NCBI GenBank assembly: GCA_905250885.1
Contig: CAJNOQ010000035.1
Coordinates: 30,091-94,090 of the forward strand
Direction: 5' to 3'
Origin: Didymodactylos carnosus
Lineage: Eukaryota; Rotifera; Eurotatoria; Philodinida; Philodinidae
Length of the DNA stretch: 64,000 nt
Shown in pieces: positions 24,802-38,170 of this stretch. The position numbers and the translations under genes were made by a program. Within the stretch, counting starts at the first letter, position 1. Each line of letters starts with the position of its first letter. The notes below the pieces were generated by a model. It made no database searches. It saw nothing but the letters and a program-made list of their open reading frames with translations, and was not told the origin of the DNA.

Positions 24802-27800
24802 ATCTGGAACAAAAATATTTTTTTATAACTAATTTTTTTTCGGTCATTCAAGATGAATTTTTCTGTTTTCAGTCGTATTTCACTACGAATCTTCTCATAA
24901 GACATACTGCGCTGATCGAAAAAAGTAAATAACTCATTAAGAAAGTTATCCCTACATCTCACGTCTTATAAAAATTCAAATACATAGACGTTGTATTGCA
25001 TAGTCCACTCCAGAAGTATTCTGTGAAAGAATAAAGCTTTCTTAGGATTTTTGATGAGCGAAAAAGAGTCGTCCATTTTACGTAACTTTTCCCTAAATAC
25101 AAGTTTTTTCATGGCAGTTTTACAAAATCTGTTGTCAAAAGTCAGCCAAACATAAAAGACATTCTGCAATTATTTTTGTGAAAGAGTATGAGCAGATTAA
25201 CGATCATACAACCAAAATGTGTGTATGCGTCAACATAGATTCCATTTGTCAAGTAAAAAAACTTTTCTTGTCATTCAAGTAGCAAACTAAAACCTTTAGC
25301 GATTCAATGATCGTAGATCGATGAACAGCCATAGGAGGCCATTTAGGCGATGGTAACTAGCATACTTTCAACTCGAACTTAGGAGAGTTGAATGCAATAT
25401 AAGCCTTCTTCAGTCACAATGGGGTACGTCTATTTTTCGAAAATACTCTCTCAAATTGCGGTTACCAATCGCAGTCACCTTTTCACTGGTCATCGGTCAA
25501 ATTATCGGATCTTAAAAATTGATTATCATATTTTTTTTTTGACAAGGGCCTGACATCCATGATGCAACATGAGCCTCTAGCTATAATTTTCTCTATGATG
25601 CAGAAACACCGCATTTTTGTAGCAGTATATTTCTCTGAATTTCATATATTGTTGAAATTAGATAACACAAGAAGTTTAAAAAAAATTGACGATAGCAGTG
25701 CCACTATCATTTACAATATTAAACGCTTAAAACAGTTTTTTTATTGGACTAGGCTGGCGTATTAATTTTCCTAACATCTTGTGACATGACCATATATACA
25801 TTGAAAATAATCTAATTCTGTTGTAATAGATCTTTTGTTTTGAATTTGGTTATATTATGTTGTATATACAAACAAAATTCGCTACGTTAGTTAATAATTA
25901 TTATGAACCAAATGATATTTCATTTCTTATTTTTATTATTACTTAAGTATTATATTGACTGTTGAAACCTCTTCAGTAGTGTAGAATGTCAAACATTCTC
26001 AGTAACTAACTATAACAGGTCAAAAATGAATAATAAAATCTCATTAATTTCATGTTTAAATGCAAAACTTCCATTCAATGAATTTCTTTCCTCAAAACTC
26101 GAAAAACTACATCAAATAAGCACATTTTTTTTCACATTCTATGATAATGACCTTGAGTTAATAAATTTCTTATGAATCAAGAAAAGAGACAACAAGTTAG
26201 GCATTTCTATGAATTTCAAAATTAACATTTCTGCATCTAATTGTAGGCACACAATTTTTCAAATATATGAAATTGGCTTTCCATGCTATAACTTTTCTTA
26301 ACACTTTAAAGATAAAATAAAATGTCTTTAAAGACAATTATCTCTGCATTCAAATTCAATATATCTATTTCAAAAATATGAACAATGGCATACTTTCATT
26401 TCTAAATAGTCTAAAAGCCATTCTCAATAATTTTAAAAATTCTCTGATTGTTTTTGACTTCATTTCGAAGTGTGATTTTTATGTTTGTTTAAAGGAGAAT
26501 TACTTTTAAAGATTTTGTTTTTTGTACATAGTGGTAAGACAAAATTATACATATCAACGTTATTTGATAGAATAAGAATAAAGTTTGATTATTTACAAAT
26601 TTATTACTTTTTAATCTACTTTATAGTCTTCAATTTTAGAATATTTTTTTCTATTGAAATAGAAACAATACATATTGCAATCTTTCTAGTGTTATTTATT
26701 AAATACAACAAATGTTTTCTAATTTTTTACAAACTTAATCAGATAGTTGTATATGTACACACAGTATTCAGTTTTTTTTATTTAAACTTCTATTTAGACT
26801 AGAATTTTTTCGAAGATTTCTATCGATAATAGTCAACGAAAAGAATGTTGCTCTTTTTTGTTGTAGGCGTCTTGTACGTGTCCTTATCTGCACTCTTTTT
26901 TTACAGAAATAGTTTGTATTCGAATATGGTGCAATTCATCATTTTTTTTTTATGAGTAACAGTTGATAGAAAACAGGCAGGTTCTTTGTTTTTGCCCATC
27001 GATAGAAAAGACCAAGGACGTCATTCCATACAAACAAACAAGTTAAAAATCTTTCTCAAATATAGGAGATTTTTAAGTGAGATTTTTTTAGAAAATCTGT
27101 TCGAAAATTGCTTATAGCATTTATTTTTCATTGAACTTTTTTTTATAAATAGATAGAAACGCAAATTTTCCGTTCAGAAACCAGACAATTGTTAACGTCT
27201 CAAATTTGAATGTCGATTTCTCTCCTCATATCTATTAGACGAAGAAGAAGAAAAAAATGATTGTTTGATGGTGTTTTTTTGAATTTCATCTTTTGATAAA
27301 ACAAGTGAACAGAACAAGTTTCTTATGTTCTCAAAAATTTGCGTTCTTTAAAAATTTTATTTTTTTCTTATATTATTTTTTTTTTTATTTTTATTTTTTT
27401 GTTTATTTAGTTCATGTTTTTCTTTACTTTTGCGTACAAAAAAATAGATTCTTTTTTCTTTTCAAAACATTCTCTTTGACATTGAAGAAGTCTACTTCTT
27501 TCTTCGATAAAATGTTAGTCTAAAAATGATCGATTACACTGCATGATAGCTAAATCTGACACAGTACTATGTCAGTACGATTACGTAATTTATTCCGTTC
27601 TTTTAAAGAAGAAATAAAAACGAAATATGTAGAAAAGAACATACATCGAATCTTATTTAGCATAACAATAATAAGTAGAAGAAATATTTTTAGTCTGAAT
27701 GAATAAAAGAATAGCTAATAAAAAAATTTTTCCTATGATTAATCTAACTGACGGACGATGAACAACTGGACTGTATTAGAAGTGTATACATGGCTGAATC

Positions 27801-28794
27801 TTTGTTTCAATTGACAGTGCCATGTGTGTGTATTAAAAGAATTTTGTTTGTTTTTATACAATCGACAAATGTATTCTTTAAAAACATTTTTTTTTATGTA
27901 TAAAATATGGCAATAGAAAAATAGTCTACAAAATTTTATAATCGAATATTGAAACCAAACATATTTTTTATATATCCTCTTAACTTCTATTATTTCTCAT
28001 TTATTTGTCTTCAATTCTATCATATATCCTGTTTTTCCACTTTTTATCAGCGTATATAACGACTTCTATCTTATGAGAAATATATCTTTAGATACTGGAT
28101 ACTCCCAAAATGTTTTATTCTCTAAATATTTACTTTTAGATATAATTATACTTTCTCATCTTGTAAATTAATCCTTGTCAATATTTTTAATTGTTATTAC
28201 GTATTTAAATAATTACTTGTAAAGAGATTTACTATATATTAACAAAAATTTTCTTTTATTTTTGTATCTTTCTTTAATATTCAATTTAATACGAGATTAT
28301 TAACTGTAACATATAAATACATCGATTCACTCACGTTCAATCAAAGTTATATTTCAACAATAATAAAATCTCGTAATTAATCAATTTTTCGCTTATCTAG
28401 CGGCAGGAAGGACACTGAATCGAAAGGTAGGATAAAAATATTCTTAAAATATTTCCAGTATACTTAGACAAAGAGCAATTTTAATTTCTTTTATCATCAT
28501 CTTATATTAGTGAGCGACTAGACAGATATATATATATAAGATGATTACTACACTTCATAGGATAAGATAGATTTTAGTATTCCTGAAACATCTACAGAAT
28601 ACAACAGTTGCTGTTCAAAGATATTTAGAAAAATAATTATTATAATATTTTGTCCGAATAAATGTAGAAAATAAAAGTGAGATTTATAGCAGTTTCGATA
28701 TTGAAAATTTAAATATGAAACAGATAATATTTAATTTTATTTCTATTGTTTTAGCAAAAAGTGGCGGTCAAATTTACATTCGTGAAACGGAGGC
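24802..28794. other. Intergenic region between MDC1 and the oxidase
   Basis: Nearly 4 kb of very AT-rich sequence. The open frames at 24966-25169, 26485-26802 and 27293-27523 are lysine- or phenylalanine-rich low complexity without splice context and are not called. It contains copy B of the dispersed repeat (27200-27420). Confidence 0.5.
27200..27420 (+). repeat. Dispersed repeat, copy B
   Basis: Matches the reverse complement of 15560-15760, with identity highest at 27319-27363. Small insertions separate the two copies, for example a roughly 10-base insertion near 27309. Confidence 0.7.
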
Positions 28795-31278
28795 ATGTTA
28801 TCGGACGATCAGACACCAGTAAGTACCCGTAAATTTTTAACTTTTTTATTAAATTCTCTATAATAAAATATTTATATTATGTTTTAGAATTCTTTAATCA
28901 ACCGACCAGTTTTCCGCCAGGTCATAATCATCGGAGCCGGAACGGCCGGTCTGTCAGCCGCTTATCAATTAAAAAAATCGGGTTTTAAAAATGTTCTCAT
29001 TTTGGAAGGTAAATAAATCTTTAATAAAATAAATATAAGATAAAACAGATGTATATGAATAAATTCAATTTATTAATTTCAAGGTCAAGATCGTGTTGGT
29101 GGTCGTATTCTTACCAATTATCTTGATGATAGTTTTTCGAAGCCATTAGATATGGGTGCTTGTTGGATACATGGTCTTGAAAATAATCCCGTCTATGAGT
29201 TAGTACAACGTGAACAATTTCCATCACATACGGGTACAATTCTTACTTATGATATTGGAATGTGTGTCGATGAAAATGGAAATGAAATACCAAATAGTTT
29301 ACATGTTGAAGTTGATCAATTTTTTGAGAGTTTAGCACAAGATATACGTGATTTATTTCAATTAGATTCAATAAATAATAATCAAACATCATTGGTTGAT
29401 AAACGTTTAATAAGTGAAAGTTTTCAAAAAGTATTTTCTGAAAAATTTCAAAAGTTTTTAAATTTGAATGGTGGTGATGGTGAAACAAGACGATTAAAAT
29501 TGAAACTATTACAGAGACGGTAAATAGAAGAGAGAAAAACAAAATATATGTATTCATATTTATATTTAATTTTTAGATTCGATCAAGAAACGGGAGAATG
29601 TGGTTGTAATAGGTAAGATCGATTTGAAAACTAAACATATTAAATTTTAATAAATATTTTTATTTAGTATGGATCAAGTTAGTCACTATGAATTTGGCTC
29701 TTATCAACGTCCAAAAGGTCCTGATCTTGAGTTTCCATGTGGTTATGGTTCATTAATTCGTTATCTTCGTTCATTAATACCTGAAAATTGGCTATGTTTT
29801 GAAAAATTTGTCGAAAATATTTCATGGTATAATAATGATCAACGTATTAAAATTGAATGTGCAACAGGTGAACGATATGAATGTGATCATTGCATTGTAA
29901 CAATACCCTTAGCTTGTTTAAAATGGAATTATAAAAGTTTATTTACACCCGCATTACCAGGTAAAATATTATTTTTTTCAGTAATATCAAACATATTAAA
30001 TATTATATTTTTAGCTTGGAAAACAGAAGCTATACACAAATTGGATATGGGAACGGTTGATAAAATCTATTTATTTTATGATAATTTGGATTTTATTAAA
30101 GGTGATAGTTTGGCTATTATTTATGACAAAGACGATAATATTGATATAAAAAAAGAATGGTATAAGAAAATTTTTTTATTTATGAAAGTGTATGATAATG
30201 TTTTACTTGGATGGATAACGGGTGATGAAGTAAGCAAATTCAAATAATTTATTCTTTTTCAGATAAAACATACACATTATTTTCATTTAATTTTAGGCTA
30301 TTTATTGTGAAGATTTGGATGAAACGTATATTGGCGATGTTTTAACAAATGTATTACGAAAAAGTTTAAAAAATTCATCAATTCCAAAACCAAATAAAGT
30401 TATACGGTAAATAAGATGAAGAGTTTACCTTCATTAGTAGTTCTAGAATTGAATAATCGATTTTTGTTTGTAGAACGCAATGGTTTTCAAATCCCTGTTC
30501 ACGAGGTTCTTATTCTTACGTACCAGTAGGAGCTACATCAAAACAACATATTAAAGATTTGTCAAGACCGTTATATGTCAATAACGTGGTATGTAGTAAA
30601 TTCTTACATCGATGTCATTTGGAATAGCAGAACATTGGATCAGTTTGTTGTTTCATGTTTTCTGCTTGTTAGAGTGCCATCCCATCTTATTAGTTTCTAT
30701 TATACTATCGTAATAATGTTGCTTTTTGTTTCTTTTTTTCCATGATTTTTAGCGGCGCTGCTTTACTTCTGTAGAGCAGATAACCGGAATCAGGAGGCTG
30801 GGAAAACGGCGCGGTACAGACGCATGAAAAACAAGAGTAAGAAAATCAATATCTAAGTCAGGAGACACACACATCATGCGTCTGATATTCACGTTTTTAT
30901 CTGGACACTGTTTGAAGGTGTGTCTGTTCGAAGGCAGTGCAGGCAAGTGCCGCTGGAAAGTAAGCAAATAAACACGATTTAAACTTAATTTAATATCTCA
31001 AACTGCATAATTATTATCGTTTTATTTCTTATAGGATTTTTTTTGTTTGTTTTATTCCGCTCTTTACTAATTCTCTTCAAATTTTCTAGCCAAAACTTCT
31101 TTTTGCTGGCGAAGCAACTCATAAGAATTATTATTCAACTGTACATGGTGCCTATATTACTGGTCAACAACAAGCGGAAAATTTAATTAAATTTATTAAA
31201 AATGATGAAAAATTAGCAAGGCAATCAGCAAAAGATATGTTAACAAAAGTTATTTTTGATATAAGTGAGCCACCCTGA
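28795..31278 (+). CDS. SMOX: Spermine/polyamine oxidase (flavin amine oxidase)
   Basis: Nine exons (28795-28818, 28888-29008, 29084-29519, 29577-29612, 29668-29960, 30015-30229, 30297-30406, 30474-30588, 31090-31278) sum to 1539 bases, giving 512 residues. The enzyme oxidises spermine or its acetyl form with FAD, releasing H2O2. A dinucleotide-binding fold opens the protein (VIIIGAGTAGLSAAYQL, residues about 19-37, acidic end LILE), followed by GQDRVGGRI and the DMGACWIHG loop typical of polyamine oxidases. MDQVSHYEFG, PCGYGSLI, RGSYSYVPVGA and the C-terminal FAD motif LLFAGEATH...YYSTVHGAYITGQ match animal spermine oxidase in order. No signal peptide or peroxisomal tail is seen. Substrate choice between SMOX and PAOX cannot be settled by eye. 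Intron 8 (501 bases) is far longer than the rest. An acceptor-like tttag lies 40 bases before the start. Confidence 0.93.
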
Positions 31279-32267
31279 CACGGCCGGGTATTTAAATCAA
31301 ACAACAAAGCAACGACGTCTGCTGCTGTTGAACCTCATCTTTCGGTCGAATGGTTGAGGTTATTTATTGGTGGTGTTGCAGCAAGAGTCGTTGATTTTGT
31401 TATCCATTTAATTTGACAGATCTGTATGTTGTATAATATACATATATTTTTTCTTATATCGAAGTTCTATTCAATTTAATCTAGCTTCTCTAATTAATTA
31501 AAACTTGCTATTCTGTTTTTTCTTTTTGAGAGGTAAGCAATTGCTTTGGTACTGAGTATAATATGAAATACAGGCGTATTTTCTAATTATGTGTGTGTGT
31601 GTGTGTATGTATGTATTTGTGTTTAGCAATTTTTACAATATACTTCAATTCATTTGTATCTATTATTTTCATCATTATCATAATAAATAATTTTTAAATA
31701 TAAATCTTGCCATTGCAGTTAAAATGTGAAACTTTCTCGTCGAATTGTGTTTTTATTTAGATCATGAAATGAAGACTTAAGAGATTTTATGTGTTGCACT
31801 TGTCAGGAAAGTTGAATAAAAATAGGCCACAACGGATTCATTTCTGACTCTAAACTAGCTCTTAGCCACTGTTTTATCTCAGATACAAAAAAAAGACTTC
31901 TTCCTAGCTATTCGGACAAAATAACTAGGTAAGAGTTTTACAAAAATCTGCTTGCTTATGTAAAAAATAAGAGTTGCAGCAGCTTTTCCTCTTGTTTGGG
32001 AAAGTTAGCATCTTATTTTTTAAAATATGCCTTATTAAGCAAAGTCGCGAATAAAATCAAACACTCGAATGTTATTAGTTTGTTGATATTCTCAAAAAAA
32101 TAGTGGCTATTTAGTTGACTCATTGTGGTGCATGTAGAACTTAAATATTAGATAATAATTAATACTTCGAAAAATATTTTTGATTCTTAAATATTTATTT
32201 TAATAGAAAAAGATCATGTTTTCATAATCCTTCTAAACTATTACGAAAATAAAACGATATAGTCTTA
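31279..32267. other. 3' flank and spacer with TG microsatellite
   Basis: No gene seen. A (TG)n/(TATG)n tract lies at about 31591-31615. The oxidase and the next gene converge across this spacer. Confidence 0.5.
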
Positions 32268-32633
32268 TCAATTAAATATGTCAATATGAAGCTGCCATTT
32301 GCCATCCGAATTCTTTTTCCATATAACTTGAAAATTTCCATGATCAAGACTATGTTTGTATGAACTTGTTTCAATAAGATAATCACCAGCTTCTAATACA
32401 TTTCCTGTCGTCAATTTAATATCTTTCACACCGGCAGCTGTAGCACCCTGCCAAAATTTTTGAATAGCCTCATGTCCATCATAGACGTTTTTATCGGGTG
32501 GTAATAGTTTACCATCATCTGAATATAATTTAACTAATTCACTAAGTTTTCCTTCATTAAACAATTTTTCGAATTCACGATTAGCCGAATCGACAATATC
32601 GAATGGACTAGGCATGTTTCTGTTATAAAACAA
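32268..32633 (-). CDS. Small NTF2/SnoaL-like protein
   Basis: An uninterrupted frame of 121 codons, probably starting at the second methionine (32615, MPSPFDIVDSANREFEKLF) to give 115 residues. The order fits the NTF2-like cone fold of SnoaL/DUF4440 proteins: N-terminal helices, then ELVKLYSDDGKLLPPDKNVYDGHEAIQKFW, then strands ending in GNFQVIWKKNSDGKWQLHIDIFN. In that family this region lines a ligand pocket. Members range from isomerases and hydrolases to proteins of unknown role, so no reaction is assigned. There is no signal peptide. It has no intron, unlike most neighbours, and relatives are widespread in bacteria, so ancient transfer is possible but not shown. Codon use looks as AT-rich as the host. 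Confidence 0.8.
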   Translation of the reverse strand: MFYNRNMPSPFDIVDSANREFEKLFNEGKLSELVKLYSDDGKLLPPDKNVYDGHEAIQKFWQGATAAGVKDIKLTTGNVLEAGDYLIETSSYKHSLDHGNFQVIWKKNSDGKWQLHIDIFN

Positions 32634-35082
32634 AAAAAGAAAAAAAACACTTAATTTTACAGGAAGTTGAAAGCCGTAGGAAAGTTCGAGAAAAAATGAT
32701 AGACTACGAGCTCATAAATAAAAATAACAGGAAAAAAAAAATAAATTAGACTCAGTTATATGGAGCAATACTCATATTTCTCGACAGCCTCACATATTTT
32801 AAAATTTTAAGATATGTTTATTATTTTACCGTTTTCTTAGGGTTCTGTAACGTGATAAAAAGTAAATTAATAACTTATGATCGACGTTTTTTCTGCCCTA
32901 TTCTGAGTATAATGGGTAAGACCAAGAGCAAAAATCTTATCTTCTATAAACAAACATTTCGTATACAATCAGAGCAAAAAGAAATGGTTTGTTTGGATCA
33001 TTCGAAACACGTCAAATATTATCATGTTTATGAAATAGGGCATGGTGACCTCGAACTACATAAAAAGCAGAAGATATGATAAATTATTTGTATTGGTTCA
33101 GTACTTTTAAAAAACATTTTTTAGCCACTCAAACCAAATTTCAGACAGATTGTTGTGAATATATCTATTATCGTAATTGTAACCTTGCTCACTACTCTTT
33201 TCTTAAAAAATGATAATTACAACGCTAGGACCGTGTAACCATGAATTTTTTTTAAGGGTAAGCTATTAATCATTTCAAAATATAGTCTTCATGAATGTTT
33301 TTGAATAACTGTTGAAGGAAAGGAGCTAGAGACTTGCGAATTTCTTTATTCGATAGAAGATAGTTGGAAGCATCAATCTATGGAAAAAATTAAAAATACA
33401 AAGTTCATATTCAGTTAAAATCGATCCAAACTACACTATAATTTCAACATAAACTCCAATTTGTTTGCTGAATCAGATTCTACAATTAGGATTAGAAAAC
33501 AGTTTCATAATTTGTAAAGATATCTAGAAAAGTTTCTCAAAAGCTAAGTAATTTCTGTTGATTCCTAAAGTTTTTGTTAGAAATTCAGAACATGAGAGAC
33601 AAAATGGAGTATATGTTGAAATTCTGGTTAGTTTGGATCGATGTGGGTCAGACATTCAAAACCTGAAACGTTTTTAGTTGAGAGGATCTTATCTAAAAAG
33701 TATTGATGAGATACATCACTTGTAGGATGTAGTTTTATTGTTATTTTTTTCATAGATCGATACTCCCAACTGTCTTTTATAGAAATCCGCAAGCCTCTAG
33801 CTTCTTTCCGTTGATGCTTTTTCATTGAATGCCATCCATTGTACGATAAGCCAATGTTGACTGAAAGTAAGCAAAACTAAGCGAAAATTACAAAAGATGG
33901 TGATCGATGTTTCGTAAAATGGATGCTATTTAATGAAAACTCATCGTCCAAAACTCGAAGACGTCTCATTTTACTCAAAAATGTTTGCTCTATTCGATGG
34001 CATTGTTTTTGAAAAGTTTCTTCCCCCAGCTCCGAGAGTTGATTTTTTGTGGGTTTTCTGATGTTCTGAGGTTTTCAAATTTTGGCAGCAATGTCTCCAT
34101 AAGGGACTAATTGAATACTCGATACTCGTTTACTACTCGATTGTGTGTTCTTGAGGTATCGCTGCTGAAATCTCAAAACAAATCATACAGAGCCTCTCGT
34201 TTTTTAGAGAAATGTTTGCTCTACATTTTTACCGAGTCATCAAATTTTTAACAAAGCAATTTTCGAAACGCCCGGTTTTGGAAAAAGTATAAAATCCTCA
34301 GTTAGTTACTCGGCCTAATGTAAATATGGATAGCTCTGTGTATTTGTAGATGACACCTCAGTTCATCAGAAGTTTGGTGCTATGACACCTATGATAGCCT
34401 CATGACTGTGCCATGCATTATGATCGAATATCTGCTATACCACTACTCATAGATGTTCATATTATGTGTAATATGTTTCGATAGTCTGTAAAGAATTTAT
34501 TTTCAAGTTTATTTCGTAGCTAGATCGTATCCAAAAACGCACACTCACTTACAAATATTTTGAAAAAAGTTTACACCAGAAAGAAATATCGAAGAGTAAA
34601 AATCACACATTAAATATGATAAATATGAAAGCACACACGTAACAACAACAAATGGTTTATAGCAGAAGCAAATAATAAGAAAGAAGTAAGCGCATAAAGG
34701 GCGTACGGTTAAGAATTTCCAAAAAAGTAAAAGAAGAAACAGTTATCACGAAAGAGTTTTTGCAAGAAAAAATAGTTTGATGATGATTTTTATACAAGAT
34801 GAATGTGTCAAATCTAAGAACTTAATGAAATGGAACAGATAAAAATATGCTCGTTAAAAGAGGCTGATATTTTAAAAATAACTATTGCAAGTAATTGTTT
34901 TATATACACAATATTTGATTTGATAAAAGAAAAGAAAACGATAAAAATAAATAATAAAACATTTGATATTTGTTTGCACAAAAAAAAACAAAAAAAACGT
35001 TGATCATAAAATCAAACGAAATAAATGTGCATAGAAAACTGGGAATGTTTTGTTTATAATAGAGAAAAATAAAAAAAATTAT
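32634..35082. other. Intergenic region, no gene seen
   Basis: Scattered frames such as 32852-33079 (+) and 33628-33825 (-) have plausible composition but no start context, splice continuation or recognised motif. A moderately GC-richer stretch at about 33850-34320 may be repeat debris. Confidence 0.45.
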
Positions 35083-37720
35083 TTATTCCGTATTTTCTTC
35101 TTGTAATAAATCTTGTTGTTCTGGCGACAAGATTGTTGTTTCAAAACTGCCCGATTCATCAATTACTTTTTTAGATTCTTCTTGTTGTTTTTTATTTTCT
35201 GTTTCATCATCGCCTGACAACGACGTTGCAGATGAAAGCATTTCCGGTGAACTAATTAAACCTTTTTCATTCTGTTTTTCGGTTATTATGGCTGCTAATC
35301 TTGCCGTAGTACCCATTTGTACTAGTTCATATTGTTCATCGACATCATTTGTTGAATGACTCGATCGACGTGACGATTGAGAATTTGTTGTACTAATATC
35401 ATCGACATTTCGTGTAAATACATATTCATTTACTTTTAGATTATCAACAAGATTTTGATTAATTAAATCTGATACCTAAAAAGAAAAAATATTTTTAATT
35501 AGTAAAAATGATTGATGAAGATAAATATACCGGCATTGTCTTTCCGTCTGTTCGTGTCAATGAATTTTCAATCGATCGCATCTGTCTAAAATATAAACAA
35601 GCTGAAGATAGAAGATAAAGAAATCAATACAAAACGCACGCTTCTGATGAATTATCTTCTTCATTTATTAATGTACTATCAATAATTGGTTGGAGACTTG
35701 ATGACGTTGAACTACGTCGAATACCAACCGATGATGATACTGGTCTTTTCGTTTCTGTTTGATTCAATGAAGCGATAAGTGTTGGCTGCTTTTTACGTTT
35801 TCGTTCTGCTTCATCTCGTGCTGAGTGTCTAAGAGGAGAAAAAATATTCAATTTTTCTTTTAATTATAAAAATGATTGTTACTATTTACAATTCTAACTG
35901 TAATTCAAGTATGATATTTTCCAGTTGTACAACTTCTATTTCACGATCTCGTTTCAAATTATCAAATTGAATTTTTATCTGTTGCAATTCACGATCTCGA
36001 TGACGTAGTAATTCTTCAAAATATTTCTAAATTAAACAAACAAAGGGAATACCGATATTTCAAAATTCTCTGTAGATCTATCTATTCAAATACAGTAAAG
36101 AGTGTTACTAGAGCAAAATGTATAGCGACGGTATCGAATTATATCCCCTCTATACGATAAATAAGACAACCTACCCTTTGTTCAACTTCTAATTTATATT
36201 TTTCAATCGAAATCACTTTTGTTGAATCAAGTTCACTATTTTGTTGTACGTTAGTTACAAGGTAATTTTCAACATCTTCTCCTGTTTCATTGTAAACATT
36301 TGTTTCTTTCAGTGGATACTTTACGCTAAAATAGAAAGTCTGTTGTTTGGAATTAGACTTTTCAAATTCACATACTGTTTTGGTTGATAACATAGAAATG
36401 GTGTCAAATCAATAACATCAATATCCAAATCATTCATATTCAATAATGCTGGCGAAGTTGAAGAAGCAGTCACGTCTTGTTTGAAACAAAAACTACAAGT
36501 AACAATAAATATTCAAAATTTAAACTATTCAAGTTTATCATATTGAAATATAACTGAAATGGAGAAGAAACGTTTAACATCAAGTTTGTTTCCTCTTTGT
36601 TTTATATAAGTGAATATTATAAAATGTTTCGATGAAAATTTTTTAAAAAAATCTCTAATACAGAGTACAACGATCATCAAAACATCTTACAATGTTCACT
36701 TGTTACGTCTAGAGAAGAAATAAACTTAACGCTAAATGTTTGTCCGTTACTTTACCTGAAATCAATTGCCGATAATCCCGCTAATTGATCGCATAGAATG
36801 AACGCTTGTGATGATGTCATTATTGAATCATCGTAATAAAATTTTCTCACCAAATGACAGTCACTAATAACTAATTTTAATAGTTCCGATAATTTTTTTT
36901 CTAATAATGCAAATTTGATCCATGCACGTCCCTGATAAAACAACAACAACAACAACAACAACAGTAATTTAATAATTTTTATGTTTAGAAGAGAAAAATC
37001 AAACCTTTTCTTTTAAACTTTTCATTTTTGATATTTCTTCTATTCGTTCGATAATATTTTGACGACAAGATCCAATGCAAGCAGGTTTAATAAATTCCCA
37101 AAAACTTCGTCGTTCTGATAACCAGTTTGCTAAAGTAAGATTAATATAATAGATAGCCTATATTCCTATATATGAATAAAAATGTTTACCTCTCATACGA
37201 AATGATAGAATACGTTCTAATGTAATCATAAAATTCATTACATCAGGATTGCCATCGTCTAACTGTTTCATTGAACATGATTGATCAATGAGAGTATTTA
37301 ATGTCAGCCTAAATATATAATAAATGTCTCGAAATAACTGAAAGAAGCTACATCAAATCGTGCACAGTTTGTATAATAATTTACGGATAAACTTAATTCA
37401 TCAGACAAATATGTTAAAGAAGAACATATACTATCGAGATAATCTAAACATCTGTTATGATATTTAATAAGTGTAGTTCTTTTTTTTTGCCTTAACGTCA
37501 AAACGAAGTATGTGTAGACTAATGTCTAGGTAATTCATGAATAGAATATTAGTCTGGACTCAATTTATGTTCTTTTTTAAAATGTTTCAAGAAGAAAAAA
37601 AGCAATATATTTTTTTTCTAATCGAATAAAATTTCTCACAACTTACTTAATTAAGCATACTAAATTGGCTTTTTCACGTTCGATATTTATAGTTTCGTTC
37701 GACATACTGGCCGTTTTCAT
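35083..37720 (-). CDS. RUNDC3: RUN domain-containing protein 3 (RUNDC3) homologue
   Basis: A multi-exon gene from MKTASMSNET at 37720 to TAA at 35083. Exons include 37720-37647 and 37308-37190, then one ending before a 36.96-37.02 kb intron, and others continuing to the last exon. The RUN domain covers roughly residues 15-210: NLVCLIKLTLNTLID, NFMITLERILSFRM, FWEFIKPAC, then GRAWIKFALLEKKLSELL and FYYDDSIM...LAGLSAIDFSFCFK. The last blocks align directly with RUNDC3A/B. It is followed by IDLTPFL, a coiled coil (KYFEELLRHRDRELQQIKIQ, VVQLENIILELQLEL), and a serine-rich tail containing paired RRSS motifs, as in vertebrate RUNDC3. RUNDC3 proteins bind Rap or kinesin-linked membrane factors in neurons, a family role not tested here. 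The polypyrimidine tract before the GRAW exon is a (TTG)n microsatellite. Confidence 0.88.
36941..36963. repeat. (AAC)n microsatellite at a RUNDC3 splice acceptor
   Basis: Read on the coding strand it is (GTT)n followed by ttatcag and the exon beginning GGACGTGC. The repeat therefore supplies the pyrimidine-rich part of the 3' splice site of the core RUN exon. Confidence 0.85.
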
Positions 37721-38148
37721 TCTTACTTTATTCTAAAATGGAAAATAGAAATGTATCTCTGTCATATATACGTTGGTACGAATAACACTTTTATGTAAAT
37801 GAGTATAAAATATCTATGCGTGCTACGCATCACACTAATGCAAAAATAGTGCTATGTTTTTGATAAATTTCAGTCTTAGACAAATATTTACTTTGCAATA
37901 TGAAATCTAGCAGATTAGCTTTGTATCTTAAATAGATTCATACCAAAAATATTTATAATCATTCTTATTTAACTTATGACAATGATGACATTTGGACATA
38001 CAATAGATGGAATTCTAATACTACCAGATTGAATAAAAATTGTGTTTTGTTTTTTAAACAGCAAAATCTTTTATTTAGCTGAGTTGAATAGAGAAACTGG
38101 CGTCCACCAGTATAGGAGAAAAACAAAAAAAAACGTACTTATAATAAA

Positions 38149-38170
38149 ACAACAACAACAACAACAACAA
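38149..38170. repeat. (AAC)n microsatellite
   Basis: About seven units in the spacer between RUNDC3 and the PHF20-like gene, flanked by A tracts. Confidence 0.85.

Noticed and set aside
26485-27523. Hydrophobic + strand frames
   Set aside because: F/Y/I-rich translations of T-rich sequence; the second overlaps copy B of the dispersed repeat.
30750-30960. hAT-like ends (agcggcgctgc and agcggcacttgc) in the oxidase intron
   Set aside because: The inverted match is short and no 8-bp target duplication flanks it.
12603-31278. A large gene palindrome, suggested by the inverted repeat copies at 15.6 and 27.3 kb
   Set aside because: The genes on the two sides (ASF1 and spermine oxidase) are unrelated, so only the short repeat is shared.
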